Assembly (NCBI GenBank): GCA_002368955.1
Contig: DFDY01000069.1
Location: 1 to 5,731, forward strand
DNA length: 5,731 nt
Direction: 5' to 3'
Source of the DNA: Bacteroidales bacterium UBA3816
GTDB lineage: Bacteria; Bacteroidota; Bacteroidia; Bacteroidales; P3
The notes under the pieces: generated by a model
The model's database searches: none
What the model was told of the DNA's origin: nothing
Seen by the model: only the letters and a program-made list of their open reading frames with translations
Shown here: positions 1 to 3,685 of the stretch, in pieces
Layout: each line of letters opens with the position of its first letter
How positions within the stretch are numbered: the stretch's first letter is position 1
Program-made: the position numbers and the translations under genes

Positions 1-871
1 GACTCTGCACGAAGGGAGTTCCGTTACCTTTTGGCGCAAAACCGTTGACCCCAATGTCTTTCTGATTCCCACCCAAATAGGAAATGCCTGGACTGATACT
101 ATTATCCATTATTACGATAGCATAGTGCACACTTTTGTAGCTGGTCAGGAAGTTCTGTTGCGCTATGGTTGTGACCGAAAGTTGGAGGACATTCTGTTGC
201 GATATGATGGTTCCTCAAAAAATGAGCGGTATGCCCAGTCCCATGGATTCGACTCCGTACTTATCTCAGATGCCAAAAACAGAATCTGCGGAACTTATGT
301 CGTTGGTCAAGAGATATGGAAAATTACCCAGGATAGTATCAACAGGTATTCGCTGCTCAGCATCAAGCAGCACCACTCCTCGCGGCGAACTCCGTATAGA
401 ATTCTTTGGGAGCTTGACCACCCAACAACTACCCTCGAATTGGGTGACGGAAAGTTTTTGTGGTATGAGTTTACAGCCCATGGAATTGACCTTTTCAACG
501 GAATATCCCATATTGAAGAGGAGGGAGAAGACTGGGTGGAAAAGGGCGAATTGCTGTGCAACCTGACCAAAGACAACATAGACAGTGTTATCCCAGGCCG
601 CTGGCCCGAAGGCACAGCAAGGCTGCTCACCCGTGGTTACCTTGCCCCCTATCCCACAGAGGCATTGCGGCTTATACGAAATGAGATTTATGCTCGTCAT
701 GGGCATCGCTTTTCGGACAAGGCATTGACCGAATTCTATCATTCTGGCGGTCTATGGTATGGCACAGCCCTACTCAATGCGCAGGAACCTTTAGTCCTAA
801 CCGAAATAGAGAAACTGAATGTGGCGTTAATCGCTACAATGGAGAAGGAACGGAAAACGGTCCGTCGTTGA
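1..871 (+). CDS. YARHG-domain protein, 5'-truncated
   Basis: The reading frame is open from the window edge (first full codon at 2) to TGA at 869-871, giving 289 visible residues. No ATG occurs between 2 and 125, and the GTG at 125 is just an in-frame valine, so the true start lies upstream. The C-terminal part contains a clear YARHG domain: the sequence RNEIYARHG (YARHG itself at 689-703, visible residues 230-234) is followed by FSDKALTEFY and a WYG motif, as in that family. YARHG domains are small extracytoplasmic modules found at the ends of bacterial exported proteins and lipoproteins; their molecular function is unknown. The upstream 220 residues are not recognised. They include two similar segments (VAGQEVLLRY and VVGQEIWKI) that could be a weak internal repeat. 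An exported location is inferred from the domain, because the N-terminus is missing. The gene converges on the SDR gene, with 13 bp between the two stop codons and no obvious hairpin. Confidence 0.85.
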   Translation, partial: TLHEGSSVTFWRKTVDPNVFLIPTQIGNAWTDTIIHYYDSIVHTFVAGQEVLLRYGCDRKLEDILLRYDGSSKNERYAQSHGFDSVLISDAKNRICGTYVVGQEIWKITQDSINRYSLLSIKQHHSSRRTPYRILWELDHPTTTLELGDGKFLWYEFTAHGIDLFNGISHIEEEGEDWVEKGELLCNLTKDNIDSVIPGRWPEGTARLLTRGYLAPYPTEALRLIRNEIYARHGHRFSDKALTEFYHSGGLWYGTALLNAQEPLVLTEIEKLNVALIATMEKERKTVRR

Positions 872-884
872 TTTTGGGCAAGAC

Positions 885-1721
885 TCAAAGTTTTATCCTC
901 ATAAATCGGCGCATCAGTCCGTCCCACCAGCGGTCGGGCAGAATGGTGTGGAAAAACACCGCGCTGCCAGAGAACAGTCCGATGCGGTAGCGGCAACGGG
1001 GGCGGCGGCTGTTCACGGCTCGGCTGATGGCGTTGGTAACCACCCGAGGTTTGGAAAGATATTTGCCGGAATAGGCATTGTGCAGCAGGTCGGCTTCCAT
1101 CAGGGCCTCCTTCTCATAGGCCGTCCCCTTCGACGATTCAGCCAGATGTCTTGCCGCAATGATGCCCCAGTCGGTCTTGATGCCACCGGGTTCAATCATT
1201 ACCACGTCCACGCCGAAAGGTTTCATCTCCATGCGCAGAGCGTCGCTCAGTGCCTCCACCGAATATTTGGACACATGATACCAAGCTCCGAAAGGCATCA
1301 CCATTTTGCCAGCAATGGAGGAGGTGTTGATAATGCGGCCGGAACGTTGCGCCCGCATAGTGGGCAGAACCAGTTTGCAAAGTTCGGCCAGTCCAAAGAC
1401 ATTCACCTCTACCTGTCGGCGTGCTTCTTCCATGGTGACGTTCTCCACGGCACCGAAATAGCCGTAGCCTGCATTGTTCACAAGCACATCGATGCGTCCC
1501 TCGGCATCCAGCACGGCCTTTACACCCTCGGCCATCGACTGGCTGTCGGTCACATCCATCCGCATGGTCACCACACCGTCCTGCTTGAGTGGCTCCATCA
1601 GTTCTGTACGGCGGGCGGCAGCGTATACTTTATGTCCCTGCCGGGCTAGCACTTGGGCGGTGTCAAATCCAATGCCGCTGCTGGCTCCGGTAATCAGAAT
1701 TACTTTTTTCGTCTGTTCCAT
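885..1721 (-). CDS. Classical short-chain dehydrogenase/reductase (SDR), NAD(P)-dependent oxidoreductase
   Basis: This 278-residue protein is a cytosolic Rossmann-fold oxidoreductase that would interconvert an alcohol and a carbonyl using NAD(P)H; the substrate is unknown. All classical SDR marks are present: the cofactor glycine motif TGASSGIG (residues 11-18), D56 after strand 4, NNAG (82-85), structural N107, the catalytic serine in the NTSS segment (S135), and YHVSK with catalytic Y148 and K152, followed by EPGG (177-180). Arginines R37-R38 just after the second strand suggest NADP(H) preference (inference). Length is slightly above the 250-residue core; the extra C-terminus is basic and aromatic (RRPRCRYR, then a Trp- and Arg-rich end), as in SDRs resembling retinol or 17-beta-hydroxysteroid dehydrogenases. 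The ATG at 1719-1721 was chosen because it is 10 codons before the first Rossmann motif and has a weak AGG 6 nt upstream. An in-frame GTG at 1757 would add 12 residues and is less likely. The gene is divergent from the lipoprotein gene. Confidence 0.93.
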   Translation of the reverse strand: MEQTKKVILITGASSGIGFDTAQVLARQGHKVYAAARRTELMEPLKQDGVVTMRMDVTDSQSMAEGVKAVLDAEGRIDVLVNNAGYGYFGAVENVTMEEARRQVEVNVFGLAELCKLVLPTMRAQRSGRIINTSSIAGKMVMPFGAWYHVSKYSVEALSDALRMEMKPFGVDVVMIEPGGIKTDWGIIAARHLAESSKGTAYEKEALMEADLLHNAYSGKYLSKPRVVTNAISRAVNSRRPRCRYRIGLFSGSAVFFHTILPDRWWDGLMRRFMRIKL

Positions 1722-1790
1722 AATACCTAAATATAAGTCAAAAACGCCATAATCCACTTTTTATTGTATACATAGTAGCGGTTGCAATAA

Positions 1791-1822
1791 TGTTGCTGTG
1801 TCGATATTTTTGTGTATCTTTG
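1791..1822 (+). promoter_or_regulatory. Bacteroidetes-type promoter for the lipoprotein gene
   Basis: TATCTTTG at 1815-1822 is a perfect match to the Bacteroidetes -7 element TAnnTTTG. A TGTTG at 1791-1795 sits 19 nt upstream, which fits the loose -33 TTTG/TTG element. The ATG of the lipoprotein gene follows at 1848, implying a short leader of roughly 15-20 nt. The -7 element also rules out the in-frame GTG at 1812 as a start, since that codon would lie upstream of the transcript start. Confidence 0.72.
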
Positions 1823-1854
1823 CAAAAATATAAATAGTGCTCCTGTTATGAAAA
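1823..1854 (-). promoter_or_regulatory. Candidate divergent promoter for the SDR gene, abutting the forward -7 element
   Basis: On the minus strand, 1830 to 1823 reads TATTTTTG, again a perfect TAnnTTTG. Its last base directly abuts the forward -7 element, so together they form the symmetric core TAnnTTTGCAAAnnTA at 1815-1830. A weak -33 candidate, TTTTC, lies at 1854-1850 with a 19-nt spacer. It would give the SDR transcript a leader of about 95 nt. AT-rich sequence can match this short consensus by chance, so the call is tentative. A nearer imperfect match (TATATTTA at 1735-1728) would leave almost no leader. Confidence 0.4.
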
Positions 1855-2384
1855 GAATTCCCTTTATTGCATTGGCAATGATTGTATTGACCGCCTGTAA
1901 TCGTAACCCTGAGTGGATTGACACCGATTTAGGGGCTGCCAAAATTGTAAAGACCATAGACCTTTCTGAATACTCCTCTCTGTGGCTCTACCAAAACGTG
2001 GACTGCAATTATATCTGCGTATGCCTGCGAGCTCCCGACCGGCAGGTGGATGAGTTTATGGGCATCAGTAATGCCAATTTCTGTACCAACGACAAGGGCG
2101 AAATCACTCTCGACACCGTCTGTTTCCATCCTCAAGAGCCCTCCTATATCTTGAAGACCTACGACATCTCTTCCACCTTTGGGGCAGAAAACTGGTATGT
2201 CCTCACACCCTTTTATGAGGGCAGTCCCGACAGTTTTTGGTCGCTCTACAGGCTCCCGTTCGCTAGGCTCAATGCACGCGATGTGGATGGCGATGGAATT
2301 ACAGAAATCATTTGTTATAACGCCTCTCAAACTTCAGACAGCACCGTCTATTCCTTTCACAAGGGATTACTGAAAGAGAAATAA
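1848..2384 (+). CDS. Small cysteine-rich lipoprotein with a DxDGDG calcium-loop motif
   Basis: The 178-residue product starts with a lipoprotein signal peptide: MKR, a hydrophobic stretch, then the lipobox LTAC with the lipidated cysteine at residue 17. It is therefore predicted to be anchored in the inner or outer membrane. I do not recognise the family as a whole. Near the C-terminus, DVDGDGITE (145-153; codons from 2280) matches the calcium-binding loop seen in FG-GAP/VCBS-type repeats (D-x-D-G-D-G-x-x-E), and it is followed by a hydrophobic strand (IICY), as in such repeats. Only one copy is visible, so a full beta-propeller is excluded. The mature part has six cysteines besides the lipidated one (53, 57, 59, 79, 92, 156), including C-x3-C-x-C at 53-59; disulfides are possible in the envelope. 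The ATG at 1848 is chosen because it starts the signal peptide and follows the promoter at suitable distance. No function can be assigned. Confidence 0.87.
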   Translation: MKRIPFIALAMIVLTACNRNPEWIDTDLGAAKIVKTIDLSEYSSLWLYQNVDCNYICVCLRAPDRQVDEFMGISNANFCTNDKGEITLDTVCFHPQEPSYILKTYDISSTFGAENWYVLTPFYEGSPDSFWSLYRLPFARLNARDVDGDGITEIICYNASQTSDSTVYSFHKGLLKEK

Positions 2385-2446
2385 CCCATCCGAACGCCTT
2401 TTCTGCCGAGCCCAATTGCCCCTTATGGAAGTTCTCTTACATTTTT

Positions 2447-2479
2447 TTTCGATAATTTGGGAGAAAAGTTGTATCTTTG
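2447..2479 (+). promoter_or_regulatory. Bacteroidetes-type promoter for the DUF3078 gene, in the 2385-2531 spacer
   Basis: TATCTTTG at 2472-2479 matches the -7 consensus perfectly. The -33 region is weak: the best candidate at 19-21 nt is TTTC at 2447-2450 inside a T-rich run. The predicted leader of about 45 nt is very A-rich and lacks a Shine-Dalgarno sequence, as is usual for highly expressed genes in this phylum. The 15-mer TGTATCTTTGCAAAA (2470-2484) is identical to 1813-1827 upstream of the lipoprotein gene. The rest of the spacer holds nothing recognisable; a T8 run at 2442-2449 lacks a convincing hairpin. Confidence 0.7.
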
Positions 2480-2531
2480 CAAAATCAACAAGAACAGTTT
2501 AACAATTAATAATAACAATACACACAACAAT

Positions 2532-3599
2532 ATGAAACGAATCTTTACCCTTTGTGCAACGCTGCTTACGCTTGCCACCACAGTCATGGCTCAGGACGAA
2601 ACAAACGCCCTTTCACGCGGCTCCTGGACCACTTCGTCGACTCCCGCCATTAAAGCTAGCGAGTTTTTCTTCAACAACTGGGCTACTTCTGGTAACTCAC
2701 AAATCGACCTCACTGGTACTTTCTTCGGCAATTACAAGTTCACCCATCCCAAATTTGTGTGGGACAACATCGCCGACCTCGCCTATGGCTACGCCTGGCA
2801 GGATCTAGACAACTCTGCCGAAGGCAAGCTTTTCGAGACCAGACGCAAGAGCAATGATAAGATTGACCTCACCTCGTCCATTTCGTGGAACGCATACAAA
2901 GGCTGGGGCGCCAGCTTCACGGCCAACCTCAAAACCCAGTTCGGTGCAGGCTATGAGTACTCCGGCATCGGCGAGAGTCAGACCGAAACTGTCGTTTCCA
3001 ACTTCTTTGCCCCGGCCTACCTCACCACGGCTCTCTCTTTCGAACTTAAGAAGAGTGACTGGTCCGTGTCGCTCTCTTTCCTGACTGGCAAGACCACCTT
3101 TGTCTATAATGATGACTTCATTGCCGAAGGCCGCAACTTTGGTGTTCTGCAGAATAAGGATTTCAATGCCGACGACCCCTCCACCTTCACCCACGCCTAT
3201 TTCGCACTTGGTTCTTATATCAAAGGACAATATCTGAAGAAGGACATTCTGCCCAATCTGGACCTCTATGCCCGTGCCGAGCTCTTCTACGACTACAAGA
3301 AACCCCAGAACATGGCATGGGGCAATATGGCTGCCGATTCACGCTACACACTGCGTGAAGGTGAGTCTTTCGAGGAAATGTCCAACTACAACTGGTTGAA
3401 GAAACGCGCCTTTGAGACCGACCTCGACTTCGAGTTGAAACTCGACTACCGCTTTGCTTCCTTCATCTCTGCCAACCTCGCCCTCAACCTCAAGTGGGAC
3501 ACCGACTTCAGCGGCATGGGCAAGTGGGGCCACTGGCAGGTCTATCAGATGGCCGGCGTGCAGTTCTACCTGAACATGAAAACTCCCAAATCTAAATAA
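2532..3599 (+). CDS. DUF3078 family exported protein, probable outer-membrane beta-barrel
   Basis: The 355-residue product starts with a Sec signal peptide (MKRIFTLCATLLTLATTVMA, cleavage likely before QDE at residue 21). The mature part resembles DUF3078, a Bacteroidetes family of unknown function. Characteristic segments include NNWATSGNSQ (48-57), GNYKF (66-70), WDN (77-79), KSNDKIDLTS (106-115) and TQFGAGY (135-141). Alternating hydrophobic and polar residues, many Tyr/Trp/Phe, and near-terminal strands (DFELKLDYRF, NLALNLKW, VQFYLNM) suggest an outer-membrane beta-barrel; that is inference. Length fits a complete member. The ATG at 2532 starts the signal peptide. In-frame codons back to a TTG at 2457 include the -7 element, so they are not coding. 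The gene has its own promoter, follows the lipoprotein gene in the same direction after 147 bp, and ends at the terminator at 3620. Strong promoter sequence and regular codon use suggest good expression. Confidence 0.92.
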   Translation: MKRIFTLCATLLTLATTVMAQDETNALSRGSWTTSSTPAIKASEFFFNNWATSGNSQIDLTGTFFGNYKFTHPKFVWDNIADLAYGYAWQDLDNSAEGKLFETRRKSNDKIDLTSSISWNAYKGWGASFTANLKTQFGAGYEYSGIGESQTETVVSNFFAPAYLTTALSFELKKSDWSVSLSFLTGKTTFVYNDDFIAEGRNFGVLQNKDFNADDPSTFTHAYFALGSYIKGQYLKKDILPNLDLYARAELFYDYKKPQNMAWGNMAADSRYTLREGESFEEMSNYNWLKKRAFETDLDFELKLDYRFASFISANLALNLKWDTDFSGMGKWGHWQVYQMAGVQFYLNMKTPKSK

Positions 3600-3619
3600 G
3601 AAAGTCTTATAGAAATAAC

Positions 3620-3665
3620 AAGAAATCAACCCCGCACTCGGCTGTGCGGGGTTGATTTCTTTTTT
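3620..3665. terminator. Strong intrinsic terminator between convergent genes, probably bidirectional
   Basis: A perfect 18-bp stem (left arm 3620-3637 AAGAAATCAACCCCGCAC, right arm 3644-3661) encloses the 6-nt loop TCGGCT and runs into T's at 3660-3665. It lies 20 bp after the DUF3078 stop codon and 20 bp before the stop codon of the convergent BspA-like gene. The stem base is A/T-paired (AAGAAAT with ATTTCTT), so the minus-strand transcript also ends in a U-rich 3' arm followed by GTTATTTCT. It therefore plausibly serves both genes. Confidence 0.9.
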
Positions 3666-3685
3666 GCTTTTGATGTCATGGAGTG

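Noticed and set aside
165..566. 133-codon open frame in another + frame inside the YARHG gene
   Set aside because: It overlaps the long frame that continues to the YARHG domain, and its translation has no recognisable domain.
948..1649. 233-codon open frame on the + strand opposite the SDR gene
   Set aside because: It is antisense to an SDR gene with all catalytic motifs; the translation (His-, Gly- and Ala-rich) resembles no family and has no promoter.
1728..1735. TATATTTA on the minus strand as the SDR -7 element
   Set aside because: It has one mismatch to TAnnTTTG and lies only 6 nt before the start codon, which would make the message essentially leaderless.
1722..1757. Longer SDR start at the GTG at 1757
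   Set aside because: It would add 12 residues before an ATG already well placed relative to the Rossmann motif, with no better ribosome-binding sequence.
2442..2449. T8 run that could end an intrinsic terminator after the lipoprotein gene
   Set aside because: No stable GC-rich stem directly precedes it; only a 4-bp GAAC/GTTC pairing far apart is seen. It is more likely part of the upstream promoter region.
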